Source of the DNA: an uncultured Caulobacterales bacterium
GTDB lineage: Bacteria; Pseudomonadota; Alphaproteobacteria; Caulobacterales; Maricaulaceae
Reading direction: 5' to 3'
Assembly (NCBI GenBank): GCA_938009235.1
Contig: CALLIK010000001.1
Span: 1-64,000, forward strand
Length of the DNA: 64,000 nt
In this document: piece by piece, positions 51,001-55,412 of the stretch
Layout: every line of letters starts with the position of its first letter
Position numbering within the stretch: the stretch's first letter is position 1
The notes under the pieces: generated by a model
Told to the model about the DNA's origin: nothing
The model's input: the letters and a program-made list of their open reading frames with translations, nothing else
The model's database searches: none
Translations under genes and position numbers: made by a program

Positions 51001-52152
51001 CGTAAGACTGATTTCCGTCTTCTCGATCAAGATCGTGACAGTTGCCGAAGCTGTAAGGCCCGTCGGGTCAGTAATCAGATAGTCGAATGTATCTGTCCCA
51101 AAAAATCCCGCCGTCGGTGTATAGGTAAAATCACCATTAGACGAAATGACAACGGACCCATTAGACGGGCCAGAGACAGGTGTAGTCGTTACGGTCAAAG
51201 CGCCATTTTCAGGATCTGCGTCAATGCCGTTCCCATTATCGACGATAACGTTAGACACCACAGGTACATCAAGGAGCGTTACATAATCGTCATTATAAGC
51301 AAGGGGCGGTAAATTTGGGAACGGGGCATTACTACACGAAAAACCATCATTATTTCCGCTTGGCTGACCTTGTGCAACAACCACAGCATAGGGTGTGGCC
51401 GTAAATGTATCAAAAATTTCGTAGATCGTGCCATTATTATTATTAAACGTGAACAAACGGTCAACCGAGTCGGTCCATGTCGCACCAAATCCACCTGATG
51501 ACGGCAAACCTGTTATAGGCACAATCTCAGATACTCCAGTCGTAAGATTGACACGCCCAAATGACGTACTGCTCGGCATCACCAGATAACCTATGCCGCC
51601 ATCTTCAAGATAAGCCGTATCCGCCGCATTCACAACAGACCCCGTGAATACCGTCGTTACAACTGCGCCTGTCGCCAAATCAACAGCGGAATATGTTGTT
51701 GCACTCCTGCGAAGCCAAAGCTGATTGTTTCTATCAACATCACCCGAATATGAGCCAAAGCCTACAGCAAAAACCGTTTCGATTGTACCATCTGAATGAA
51801 TACGGATAACATTGTTACCTTGTGATCCATAAGCATAGTTATCTAGCGTATTATATCCCGTTGCATTGTACGAGGAATTCGGCGACCCGACATCCACATA
51901 GGCAGAGACTAGCGGGTCAAACTTGCGTAGCTGTCCAGATTGGACCTGAAATATTTCCCCATCACAGACAAACGGCCCCGCATACGCCATAGTAGAAGAA
52001 CAGGCACAAAGTGCTGCTCCCATTAGGCCTTTGCGAAAGCCACCTCCCGAGGAGCGCTTAACCTGAGGCGAGGTTTTGGCGCTGCTTGCAAAGACTTGCT
52101 TTGTTTTGGCGATTAATTTCATCAACAGTCCGGTCATCGGAGATGTTCCCAT
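33028..52152 (-). CDS. Giant repeat-rich outer-membrane surface protein (6374 residues)
   Basis: One uninterrupted reading frame of 19.1 kb. Order: a long signal peptide (cleavage near residue 59, TMAYA-GPF); an N-terminal propeller-like domain (about 60-290); a cadherin-like/Ig segment (about 300-376); 36 tandem DUF11-like (DUF7507-type) domains (380-4366); thrombospondin-3-like calcium loops DTDGDGVPDYLES and DRDGDGIPDSEDYDPTG (about 4512-4546); two further DUF11 domains; an SdrD-like segment (GRVYDDVNVNGYPDDGEPGL, about 4980-5000); a degenerate OmpA-like segment (about 5075-5145); and a C-terminal barrel (about 5580-6374) ending LNMVGKF. The barrel would anchor it while the repeats form a stalk. 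An adhesin or biofilm role is inferred. Starts at residues 6 or 11 are possible. Confidence 0.85.
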   Translation of the reverse strand: MGTSPMTGLLMKLIAKTKQVFASSAKTSPQVKRSSGGGFRKGLMGAALCACSSTMAYAGPFVCDGEIFQVQSGQLRKFDPLVSAYVDVGSPNSSYNATGYNTLDNYAYGSQGNNVIRIHSDGTIETVFAVGFGSYSGDVDRNNQLWLRRSATTYSAVDLATGAVVTTVFTGSVVNAADTAYLEDGGIGYLVMPSSTSFGRVNLTTGVSEIVPITGLPSSGGFGATWTDSVDRLFTFNNNNGTIYEIFDTFTATPYAVVVAQGQPSGNNDGFSCSNAPFPNLPPLAYNDDYVTLLDVPVVSNVIVDNGNGIDADPENGALTVTTTPVSGPSNGSVVISSNGDFTYTPTAGFFGTDTFDYLITDPTGLTASATVTILIEKTEISLTKTASPSADANTGDVITYTYVVANEGNIDVNNISVSDVHSGTGALSAISPATASLSEAETQTYTATYTVTEADVLAGGPITNTATASGTPAIGTITEPTADASVTLTAPTPEALFSKIASPDSDLKTGDTVTYTYTVENTGNVTLTNTSVSDVQSGTGTLSAITPTGVDIGPGITQTFTATYVVTLDDFEAGVDVTNTATLNTTPAGGTLAPLTADESIAIAAPNPLATLTKTASDDTDVIEGQVITYTYVVENTGDVTLTGVAVSDVHSGTGTLSAITPTNVDLAPTESQTFTSTYTVTQDDIDAGTNITNTATANGTAVRGTLTPPTADEVVTLATPVPSATLVKTPDVSTDLKDGDTVTYTYRVTNDGTVTLTALSLTDSHSGEGTLSAITPASVATLAPGDFVDFSATYVVTQDDIDAGVAITNTATLAATPAQGSLPAVTGDASVTVETAAPALTFTKVADDDADVVEGQVITYTYVITNSGNVTMTAVSVTDAHSGTGALSAITPANVDLEPTQSQTFTATYTVTQADVDAGSPITNTATANATPALGTYTPLTADESVTLEAADPEATLTKTASDTINVAEDDVITYTYVLTNTGNVGLNTISLSDAHSGAGTLSAISPASVTTLAPTASQTFTATYTVTQADIDAGTDITNTATLEATPARGTLAPLTANEVVTVEAPLPVFTLEKTASDTTDVAVGDTITYSYVVENTGNVSIDGVTVSDVHSGTGTLSAITPASVDLAPAATQTFTATYVVTQNDVDAGTDITNTATADGTPKLGTLAPVTDNETVTIEAALPAMTLAKTADVTANVQPGDIVTYSYVVVNTGNVVLDNLSVSDVHPGMGTLSAITPASVATLAPGASVTFTSTYEVTQSDIDVSDDITNTATLEATPKRGTIAPITDTETISPADPSPALAIEKTADIKVGLKAGETVTYTYVVRNPGNITMTNVTVSDVHNGTGSLSAITPAPVDLAPGESQDFTATYVVTQDDVDAGVPITNEATANADPTVGSFIPVSDTESVTPETSGPEIRLTKVADITTDLKIGDVVTYTYTAENTGNVTLSDISVSDVHSGTGTLSAVTPATVATLPIGGTVDFTATYIVTQDDVDAGTVITNTATAAATPPSGTYVPATADESVTPEAFAPELTLAKVADVTTGLAVGDVVTYTYTATNAGNVTLNNISVSDVHSGTGTLSAVMPANVGELIVGATVDFTATYTVTQADVDAGTDITNTATADGTPVGGSLTPVTATETVAPEAPAPLAELTKTADKTTDLSAGDFVTYTYTATNTGNVSMTDISVSDVHAGAGTLSAVTPSTVANLAVGDSVSFTATYEVTQADIDAGVAITNTATLAATPAGGTLPVTTATESVTPEVPAPLLTIAKSAVSTDFAAVGDILSYEYEVVNTGNVLISGLTVSDDKIATISCPVTSLLPTESVTCTATYTVTQADLNAGEVTNVASVDGTPSGGTLTPPTDTATVDGTQTPELTLAKTALDSDFAAVGDTLNYEFLVTNTGNVGMTDIVVTDNKIASVSCPITALMPTETVTCTAVYTVTQADLDLGSVVNLAEADATPSGGTLAPATDTATVDGTQSPALEMLKRALTTDFAAVGDVLAYEYDVTNTGNVTIIDPITVSDDKIASVTCPALPAGGLLPTAVLTCAGSYSVTQADLDAGEVTNVASATDGTTTSPTDDATVAATQTPALTLVKTAQEPDFTAVGDILTYEYLVTNTGNVLIADLSVTDDKISNVMCSVPTIGNGDTNLDPTEAVTCTGEYTVTQADLDAGSVTNLASATGTPSGGTLVPADATETVGALQTPALSLVKAAGETSFDAVGDVLTYTYTVVNTGNVLVSDVAVTDDKIAAITCDVPAIGNNDANLDPTETVVCEADYTVTQADLDAGEVTNIASVDATPAGGTLTPPTDTVTVNADQNPAMETVKTATVVNFELPGDITTYEYVVTNTGNVTLTDPITVTDNLISNVTCPALPAGGLLPLATLTCTGEYAATQADLDAGSVTNIAASSDGTTTSPQVSETIPANQNPALSIVKTPLFTDFTAAGDIVEYEFAVTNDGNVTLTMGVDVVDDKIGTITCITGNFVPNSTQTCRAPYTITQADVDAGDVMNQAFAEADTVVSAPVDVTVTGTRTPSLGFVKTATTADYSTAGDVIAYTFDVENTGNTTLTDVAIMDSNIASVLCPLTTLVPAETMVCSADYTVTQADVDAGEVVNNASVSANPPVGLPPVSTPSTATVDSVAVPGLEFVKRAVTADFDMAGDILVYEFDVENTGTITLSNISVTDDLIANVTCPRTVLAPADTMVCSATYIVTQADVDAGEVVNNASAAADLPNGDPITPVPSTATVTGDQSPRLDIVKTTVATDYSAVGDVLPYEIVVTNTGNISISNIVVDDPLIPTLSCPSSALVPAASFTCTGNYTVTQADLDAGMVDNTASVSGTPSGGTLLPAESTVSVEADAEPAMSLEKTALTADFDSVGDTVDYEYVITNTGNVTLTQPISVSDDKIPTVSCPVPPSGGLVPTASLTCTATYVVTQADLDAGQVTNIAAATDGSTLSPDVTETVDAIQAPSLSMTKTATPQTYAAVGDIVSYSYDIQNTGNVTVTSAVSVSDDRIASVTCPALPAGGLAPNAVLTCTGTDTVTQADLDNGSVTNIATATDGTATTAPVSETVTAEALPGLTIEKSVDRPEFTTLGETVTYDYVVTNTGNQTITDPITVSDDKIASVSCPALLGGVLAPNASLTCTGRYEVTQADLDAGDVTNVASASSGSTVSPTDSVTLPAAQLPALSIVKSALDTTFAAPGDVLSYSYTVRNTGNVTLTGAITVSDDKIAAVNCPAVPMAGLAPTAELVCTADYLVTQADIDAGDVTNVATAANGAITSDADTAVVNAQQAPALTILKSADRSTYNAPGQTITYSFLVTNSGNTTLLDPVTVSDDRIASVSCPALPTGGLAPNASITCSGTDVTTQADVDAGVIENIASSASGAITSDPVTRRVFATRVSALKVEKSATDIQFTLPGDIVMYEYVVTNEGNITITDPITIDDNLIPNTICPALPTGGFAPGDSLTCTADYVVTQDNLDIGVVVNIATATDGNIVSAPDSETIPANANPAVELRKSSTEGPFSAVGDILTYTFDIENTGNVTLTGETSVVDNKIGTFVCFIGNLVPGGMESCMQDYVVTQADLDAGFVTNDAYIMHPRTSSPPVFVTIPADQLRELTLDKRADTVDFATVGDMLEYTYTVTNSGNVSVTFPIEVSDDRIASVICDPLPAGGLLPTQSVICRGTDTVSQADIDAGSVTNIATASDGFTTSAPDTATIGGIQNPALELTKTAQNSDFTTVGETLSYNYLVRNTGNVTLLDAITISDDRISNVACSALPAGGLQPNATVLCTATDTVSQADLDAGQITNTASAASGITVSDPQTATVTGTQTPALAVVKTALNADFSTAGEIVSYTYLVTNTGNVTNTAAISVNDNKIASVICPVNTALAPMESLTCTADYAVTQADVDAGSVTNLATATDGTTTSPVVSEIVDALQAPALSILKTALTTEYNEIGDTLDYEYIVTNSGNTTITSEITVSDDQIATVSCPVLPAGGLLPTASLTCTATDIVTQVDLDTGSVTNTASATDGTTTSPIETATIMGNRTEGLAINKVARSNNFAAVGDVLSYDYIVRNTGNFTILDPVTVNDDKIASVTCPVITSFVPNATLTCSADYTVTQADLDAGEVVNIATATAGTFTSDPDTVTISGTQTPSLSIAKSTIADALRLAGETVTYSYLVTNTGNVSFADITVSDDKIANVTCPALPAGGLMPVMTLICSADYTVTQADLDAGGVTNIATANAVLNGVPVVSGPDSVTLNTDLTQGLSLVKTAVTETFAMPNDVVSYTYVVTNTGNTTLLDAVTVSDDKIANVTCPALSATGLAPAQSLTCNADYTVSQLDVDAGSVTNLATATAGGLSSPEVSETVDASLMPQLFVTKTTVSSRQLYGPIHEVEYALSLENTGNVTLTNVQLDDDLSAAFAPATIYEIPQVTSPDLTLNSAYDGVSIIDLLTGVDSLNVGETKNLTLTSRLDITTGGPTQGNTAYGNADQTGAATASDDLTVTPNTSSDINPAPLDIMDTDGDGVPDYLESATADRDGDGIPDSEDYDPTGYFYCEENGAIMPGGGILVTGPNGANSAIGSQNDIVIVQDGSNGFYQFYVTQPGLYTLTPTYPTDGEVSIARLPSTDPLDVSTRTDNPALLGSSEVGTTGVIADFSADANGPFYFAFDIEAGDPSVFMNNIPLRSCGVPAMSLSKTASAEPQRLDDGRQLVTYDFTASNTGETLIEDLRLSDDLAAVFGTGRVEVQDVSITDAPSTFMGSLNSTYNGESDIELLTGAGDLTPGQTVQINLTAAVNPEAEGDYMNVATARATGPLATGDIMDEGSATLSLLPFSDASFLRVTKTASPRTVQIGDPVLYTISVTNESGSTIAGVDIVDRLPEGFAYVPGTSSVSDGGDSVEIEPAVRSRGVLSWSLGDSQVAPLDVLQANETVTVTLRLLAGPDVTFGAHENQAFAENTADGSRSDIATAVVDYIPEPSFDCTPVIGRVYDDVNVNGYPDDGEPGLPGVRLVTVNGDIVTTDEYGRYHIPCAAIADSENGSNFLLKADTRSLPLGYAPTTENPRVVRATRGKFVKMNFGAGFRTKLRIDFAATDFNASGWGISAAKTAELHGFLSRNERAERAVLVYHATEGMSVDDAQARLQTALSAVRDLGPKSLKDIAMEALWMDSDCSVCADRSYRQQRLADKYGFVGGIAGETFGPMISGEEIKDNGRRDGTDRQVFGVGANGVVLPVSRDDIPNRSEDRRWNRNAGLRDDHVDQDTEGALDSDTRSNSLSLLGRRDRVGEADRSPAPGRLQRWLGWGNSSSAYVDAMEIETTVESLDPVKRLNAQMDIVTGTHGRVLNAAIYSNYLAFAKDLEIRVFDARNSARGEPLLVIPVTGNVATTALPNNLPEQVHYVLRATAPDGAFDQTAPKRLRIGDAEFDLSFAEWVESASGTFGQNTLESSNVRVRGGAVRVYGRNVKGETAIVMGQAVRIDSDGRFVAEQLLPAGNQSVTILAGQQTLIRSVDVKSRDTFYVAQVEATIGERIGSDKTFEEGRVAFYVRSRLNDRWTVTATADTGEAGLGDLVSTLDDKNLDQLLRRLDPDRYYPTYGDNSVIEQDAPTSGRIYARIERDDDYALWGNYQTNFNDTEFARVNRTLYGAKLNWDENAFTTLGDSRTEVTGFIAEGGTRQARDELRGTGGSVYYLRHGDISIGSEQLRLETRDSVSGLVIESRRLQYGTDYDLDFIQGRIILSIALGSTGDDGRLFTDGTQSGDAQVLVADYEYSPVFGTNDNGAIYGARAKRWFGDHIKFGATYNHADEGGLESDLYEMDLTLQYAAGTYIKGEIARSEGLGVETFTSVDGGFTYNDADRGGLTFGNDDVSAMAYAIEAAVNFAEISDLDGSSYVYWRNRQAGFAGYAEATNQSVEQFGGGINIVLSKDLDVSARADISDSELIGTNSFAEARVDYAISEDTTVSAGVSYNDDASGNSGASFGLRGEHKFGKDGKIYGFGQVGLTGNNTRTTDRLGVGAEVRLSKTLSGGGEISTGEDGLGLRASLRREEEDGDELYLSYDLPLRAQPAGNYGTLNVGARKRYTDALSIFGEERMQFNNSGLNGLTHAYGIDWSPGDWNLSLSGEVGQVDNLDREAIAVSTGFANERFKAGFAAEWRQDEDTTTNEQRQTWLLRGTTQYQASEELRLQGKFNRALSKQTDFGDFGPIDFNEAEFTEGSIAAAYRPIWDDRFNLLAKYTYLEDLSPTSQSFGGETVNYRQKSEIISVDAAYDVTPKWTFGGKYAHRSGSVTSNRESLDFTKSEADLAVLRLDYHVTHQWDAHVEGRWLDIGNGVIQRTGGQAGVYRHINDNAKLGLGVTWGGIEEQYLGALDDDNEFGWYLNMVGKF
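39055..46857 (-). repeat. Block of 24 tandem type-B domain repeats within the giant gene
   Basis: Residues 1766-4366, 24 copies averaging 108 residues (about 325 bases). The shared pattern is TAVGD-(V/I)-xYEYxVTNTGN, then VSDDKIASVxCP and LxPTxxLTCTAxYxVTQADLDAGxVTN. Every copy I read has two cysteines, one in the SCP position and one in the TCT position. Copies vary at about a third or more of positions, so they are old duplications with continued divergence. Confidence 0.85.
46858..51015 (-). repeat. Block of 12 tandem type-A domain repeats within the giant gene
   Basis: Residues 380-1765, 12 copies averaging 115.5 residues (about 346 bases). The pattern is GDxVTYTYxVxNTGNVTL, then VSDVHSGTGTLSAITPA and TFTATYxVTQxDIDAGxxITNTAT. 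No cysteines were seen in this block. The switch to type B is abrupt, at base 46857. Confidence 0.85.
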
Positions 52153-52489
52153 ATAGATTGGGGTACAACTTCGGGTTGGACGTATGAATCGTCGGTTAAA
52201 AGGGCTTAAGGGCTATACTTAACAAGGAGTAAAAGCGTTATGTTACATTCAGAAACCTTAAGATTGTTAGATTCAACGTCATTAAGGCACTGAATTTAAA
52301 TGGAACATTCTTTGAAACTATTAATATTAATAAAGCCTTTTGAACCGTTTCATACATTTTTAAGTACAGTTTTTAAATCACCCCTTCAGGCTCCCTACCT
52401 TCTGATATGAGTGTTAAATAGGTTACAAATCTAGCCTTGCACCACCATAGATCATTCATTTTTGTTAGAAAACACCACTTAACCGAATG

Positions 52490-52504
52490 GTTACATTTTG
52501 TAAC
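52490..52504. promoter_or_regulatory. Operator-like palindrome before the HxlR gene
   Basis: GTTACATTTTGTAAC has perfect 6-base arms around TTT and ends 13 bases before the HxlR start. A half-site GTTACA recurs near 52420. HxlR-type regulators commonly bind such sites at their own promoters. The rest of the 365-base gap to the giant gene is AT-rich and presumably holds the two divergent promoters; nothing else was recognised in it. Confidence 0.5.
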
Positions 52505-52517
52505 TAAGGTATTTTTC

Positions 52518-52934
52518 ATGCCTCAAAGCGCAAAAACATATCCTTCTCCAGGAAAGGCTCCTGATGAATTTTATTCGGCGCAAATTTGCCCTGTGCGTAA
52601 TATACTCGGCCTCGTGGGGCGAAAATGGCCAAGCCTAATTCTGTGTCACCTCTCTTTCGGGTCGCATCGCTTTTCTGAACTGCGAGGGGCTATTCCTGAC
52701 ATCTCGCAACGTATGCTGACACAAACTTTGCGGGAGCTCGAGCGCGACGGGCTCGTGTCGCGAGAAACTCAACCGTCGATTCCACCCCGCGTAGACTATA
52801 CACTAACGCGCCTTGGTGAGAGCTATATCTCTCCCTTGCAAGGTATGATGAATTGGGGCTCTAAACATCTAGGTCGTATTGAATTGCTACGACGGTCTTA
52901 TGATGCGGTGAATGAGGTCAAGGCAGAGGGTTAA
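52518..52934 (+). CDS. HxlR-family winged-helix transcriptional regulator
   Basis: 138 residues from the ATG at 52518, which has AAGG upstream; a longer frame from a TTG at 52437 has no ribosome site. The conserved CPVRNILGLVGRKWPSLIL contains the family cysteine (in the position used for redox sensing in HypR/YodB-like members), followed by the winged helix FSELRGAIPDISQRMLTQTL and LERDGLVSRETQPSIPPRVD. It acts as a dimer. Its neighbours are the divergent giant surface-protein gene and the replicon genes. The palindrome at 52490-52504 suggests autoregulation. Whether it also controls the giant gene is open. Confidence 0.88.
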   Translation: MPQSAKTYPSPGKAPDEFYSAQICPVRNILGLVGRKWPSLILCHLSFGSHRFSELRGAIPDISQRMLTQTLRELERDGLVSRETQPSIPPRVDYTLTRLGESYISPLQGMMNWGSKHLGRIELLRRSYDAVNEVKAEG

Positions 52935-53343
52935 ACCCAGTCTGCACCCTGCCCTCCCCCGAATGAAGATTATTGACACTGTAACCATCCTGTAAATGGG
53001 TCCTTCCTTCAATAGACGCAAACCAGATGACTATTTGGTCTTAGTTGGATGCACATCGCAAATCTGACCTCATGATTTATCCTATTTCTTGTAAATATAT
53101 GTCTTGAACTTCTCCATCATTCCAAAATTGAAGATTTTGTGCAGATTTGGGCCAATTCTCAAAAACATCTAAAATAAGGTGCCCTTATTTGCGGCCCGTA
53201 GAGCGCAACACGCTTAAATTCCCTACACTGCCTAGAAAAAATCATATTACCCCACTCAGCGCTCATCCTGATTGAAATTTGGGTCTAAATAAGACTGACT
53301 TATAAATTCAAATCCTCACAACGCCTTGTAAATAAAGCTCTAT
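52935..53343. other. Gene-free stretch upstream of the partition genes
   Basis: AT-rich sequence without a credible gene on either strand. No transposon ends or long repeats were seen. Probably the border between the HxlR gene and the replicon. Confidence 0.5.
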
Positions 53344-53463
53344 TTAGCAGCTTAGCCCCCTAAGATCGCTAAGCTAGCTTAGCTATATCGCAAAGCTAGC
53401 CATGATAGCTCGCTACGCTTAGCGGGGTTAGCAGGCATTCATTGCAGTCATAGTAACCTAGCG
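53344..53463. promoter_or_regulatory. Palindrome-rich candidate partition site (parS-like) before parA
   Basis: In 120 bases there are many TTAGC/GCTAA/GCTAGC motifs, including the perfect palindrome GCTAAGCTAGCTTAGC at 53368-53383. TTAGC also occurs at 53344-53348, after 53351 and near 53418 and 53428, and GCTAGC at 53395-53400. Dense short repeats just before parA are typical of the centromere/operator bound by small ParB-like proteins. No such cluster occurs elsewhere in the window that I saw. Confidence 0.6.
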
Positions 53464-53517
53464 TTAACCTTTTGTTTGCATTCAGAGATAGACCTGTTTT
53501 TATCTTCGGAGAGCCGC

Positions 53518-54237
53518 ATGCCAGTCATTAGCTTTGCAAATCCAAAAGGGGGCACGGGTAAATCCACCTCCGCGCTTATCCTCGCACTCGAGCTTGCCCA
53601 CAGAGGCGGGAAGGTTGCCTTGATCGATTGTGACCCGAACCAAGTCACCGCGGGTTGGGCAGCCATACGCGAAGACAATGGCGATACAGTACCTTTCACC
53701 GCAATCCCCAATCCGGGCGAGGCTGACATCATCGACGTATTGGATGATCTATCCGCAGAATATCCATTTGTGATTGTCGACTTGGAAGGCACAGCCTCAT
53801 TAATGATGAGCCGCGCCATGAGCCGCTCAGACCTCACTGTCATTCCGATGCAGGCTAGCCCTGTAGATGCAAAGCAAGCCGCAAGGGCCGTCGCTTTGAT
53901 CCGAGTGGAAGAAAAGACGCTGCGCCGACGAATCCCAATGCGGATACTCATGACGCGCAATAATCCAGCTATTAAAACGCGCGATGAGAAAGCGATTGTT
54001 GAACAGTTAAAGACAGCGAGTGTTCCAATGTTGGATGTACCTTTACATGAACGCGCGGCGTTTAGGGCTCTATTCTCATTCAACAAAACCTTGCGTGAAT
54101 TGACCAAGGCTGAATGCGCAGGTTTACCCAGAGCGCTCGAAAATGCGGAGGGGTTCGCTTATTACGTGATCAAAGCCCTGAAAGACGAATTACGCGGGGA
54201 GGGCGATACGCCTGTCGCCGAAGCTGAAGCCGCATAA
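53518..54237 (+). CDS. parA: ParA-family partition ATPase
   Basis: 239 residues from the ATG at 53518, which has GGAGAG just upstream; an in-frame TTG at 53476 is less likely. FANPKGGTGKSTSALILALE is the deviant Walker A box with the signature first lysine (residues 6-15), and VALIDCDPNQVTAGWAAI is the following Asp-rich region. This is a small type-Ib-like ParA without an N-terminal DNA-binding domain. It acts with the small protein encoded 30 bases downstream and a centromere probably located just upstream. It is part of the replicon maintenance block with the initiator at 55413. Confidence 0.9.
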   Translation: MPVISFANPKGGTGKSTSALILALELAHRGGKVALIDCDPNQVTAGWAAIREDNGDTVPFTAIPNPGEADIIDVLDDLSAEYPFVIVDLEGTASLMMSRAMSRSDLTVIPMQASPVDAKQAARAVALIRVEEKTLRRRIPMRILMTRNNPAIKTRDEKAIVEQLKTASVPMLDVPLHERAAFRALFSFNKTLRELTKAECAGLPRALENAEGFAYYVIKALKDELRGEGDTPVAEAEAA

Positions 54238-54267
54238 AGCCCGAAGCTAGATAGGGACCAGACAACC

Positions 54268-54702
54268 ATGACAGATGATATTATTAAACGCGCTAACTTT
54301 GGCTTTGATGCTGATTTTGGTGACCTTTCAAGTGTTAAGCCTACAGGCAGAGCTAGAGCCACACCAAAGCCTGCTCCCGTCGTAAAAAAGCTGCCAAAAA
54401 TATCAAAACCAAAGGCCGTGACCAATGCACCGCGCAAAGCAAAGCCAAAACCTGCAGTCCGCAAAGTTCAGGAAAGCCTAGCCGATAAGTTAGCAGAAAA
54501 GCATGGGTTTACTTCTAGAGAAGCAGCACCTGCGCCGGTACTCTTAAAAAAGCGTCGCCGTATTCAACATGATGAACCTGTTGATCAACTCTCAATCCGT
54601 GGGCCTGTTCGCGTACTGAATGGCTTTATCGATTATTGTGATGCCAATAAGTTATCTTATTGGGAAGGTATGGAGCGTCTGGTAACAGAGGCAGGCTACT
54701 AG
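54268..54702 (+). CDS. Small basic ParB-like partition partner
   Basis: 144 residues. The N-terminal end (MTDDIIKRANFGFD) may contact ParA. A middle stretch of about 60 residues is rich in Lys, Pro and Ala (KPKPAVRKV) and probably disordered. The C-terminal part (SIRGPVRVLNGFIDYCDANK to the end) looks like a compact ribbon-helix-helix or similar DNA-binding fold. It has no similarity I can see to classical ParB with its CTPase motif. Position directly after parA supports the role of centromere-binding adaptor. A hairpin follows 19 bases after the stop. Confidence 0.65.
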   Translation: MTDDIIKRANFGFDADFGDLSSVKPTGRARATPKPAPVVKKLPKISKPKAVTNAPRKAKPKPAVRKVQESLADKLAEKHGFTSREAAPAPVLLKKRRRIQHDEPVDQLSIRGPVRVLNGFIDYCDANKLSYWEGMERLVTEAGY

Positions 54703-54720
54703 GACGGTATGCGAGCTTTT

Positions 54721-54741
54721 GAGTATATAAATCTTATACTC
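54721..54741 (+). terminator. Hairpin after the partition operon
   Basis: GAGTATA (54721-54727) and TATACTC (54735-54741) pair perfectly around a 7-base loop. The tail is CT-rich rather than pure T, so it may be a weak terminator or a boundary structure of the origin. Confidence 0.45.
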
Positions 54742-54846
54742 GTCCTCTTTCATACATAACACATCCCTCGTTTGTTTAGTTTAGGGGGTTTATAATGTTT
54801 AGGGGTTCGCAAAGCCCCATAAAACCTGACTGAAACGCACCCATTG

Positions 54847-55317
54847 GAACCTGTATTCAGGACGAAGGGTACCCAGTATCAGGATAGAGTGTACCTGTTT
54901 GCAGGAAGAAAAGCACCCTTCAGCAGGAGCTAGGGCACCCAGATACAGGGCTTACAAAGCCCCACTGTATTTACTCAAATAAACGCAATAAAATCAATAG
55001 GTTCCACGCGAGGCAATATGATGCACCCCCAATGAAGTACCCACTTGCAGGATAAAGGCGAGGGTGCGGAGACGATTCGCGAATCGTCCCGCATATGGGT
55101 GCCTTTGATCCACGCTCACATTGACTACGGGCCCCATAAAACCGTGGGGTAGGGCGAAATGATCCACGCTTAATGGGCGACTGCTACCTTGTAAGTCTGA
55201 TTTCAAACACAGAAGCACCCATTTACAGGACCAAAATGCTCAACAGATACCAAAGCACCCACTTACGGGATGGGCATTGGAAGAAAATGACCTTAAGCAC
55301 CCATTTGCAGGATAAAG
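54847..55317 (+). other. Iteron-containing replication origin (oriV)
   Basis: Consensus about GCACCCATTTGCAGGATAA. Five copies begin at 54847, 54869, 54891, 54913 and 54935, exactly 22 bases apart, so the same face of the helix is used two turns apart. Four more lie at 55037, 55215, 55255 and 55297, the last three being the closest to consensus. AT-rich sequence (54965-55010) lies between the two groups, and a perfect palindrome is at 55071-55088. TGATCCACGCT is repeated at about 55107 and 55160. This is the standard layout of an iteron plasmid origin, bound by the initiator encoded directly downstream. Confidence 0.85.
55071..55088. promoter_or_regulatory. Perfect 18-base palindrome in the origin
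   Basis: GACGATTCGCGAATCGTC reads identically on both strands. It lies between the iteron groups and before the rep gene. It could be an operator for the initiator dimer (autorepression of rep), a separate regulator site, or a cruciform structure used in initiation. Confidence 0.55.
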
Positions 55318-55412
55318 ACCCCAATCAGGACTTGACCACGGGTGCCTTAGGGTCAGAACGCAATGAAAGCACCTTTGAAATAAGAGATTCGGGGTGCCTG
55401 GAGGCTCGTGTC

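Noticed and set aside
46858-51015. Possible CRISPR or satellite array because of regular spacing
   Set aside because: The period is about 346 bases, fully within one reading frame, and similarity is protein-like with codon-position changes. It is a protein-domain repeat.
53476-53517. TTG start that would lengthen ParA by 14 residues
   Set aside because: No ribosome site precedes it, and the ATG at 53518 has GGAGAG upstream and begins directly with the conserved ParA N-terminus.
55173-55412. N-terminal extension of the Rep frame
   Set aside because: It would translate three iterons and has no ribosome site; ATG 55413 has GGAGG at correct spacing.
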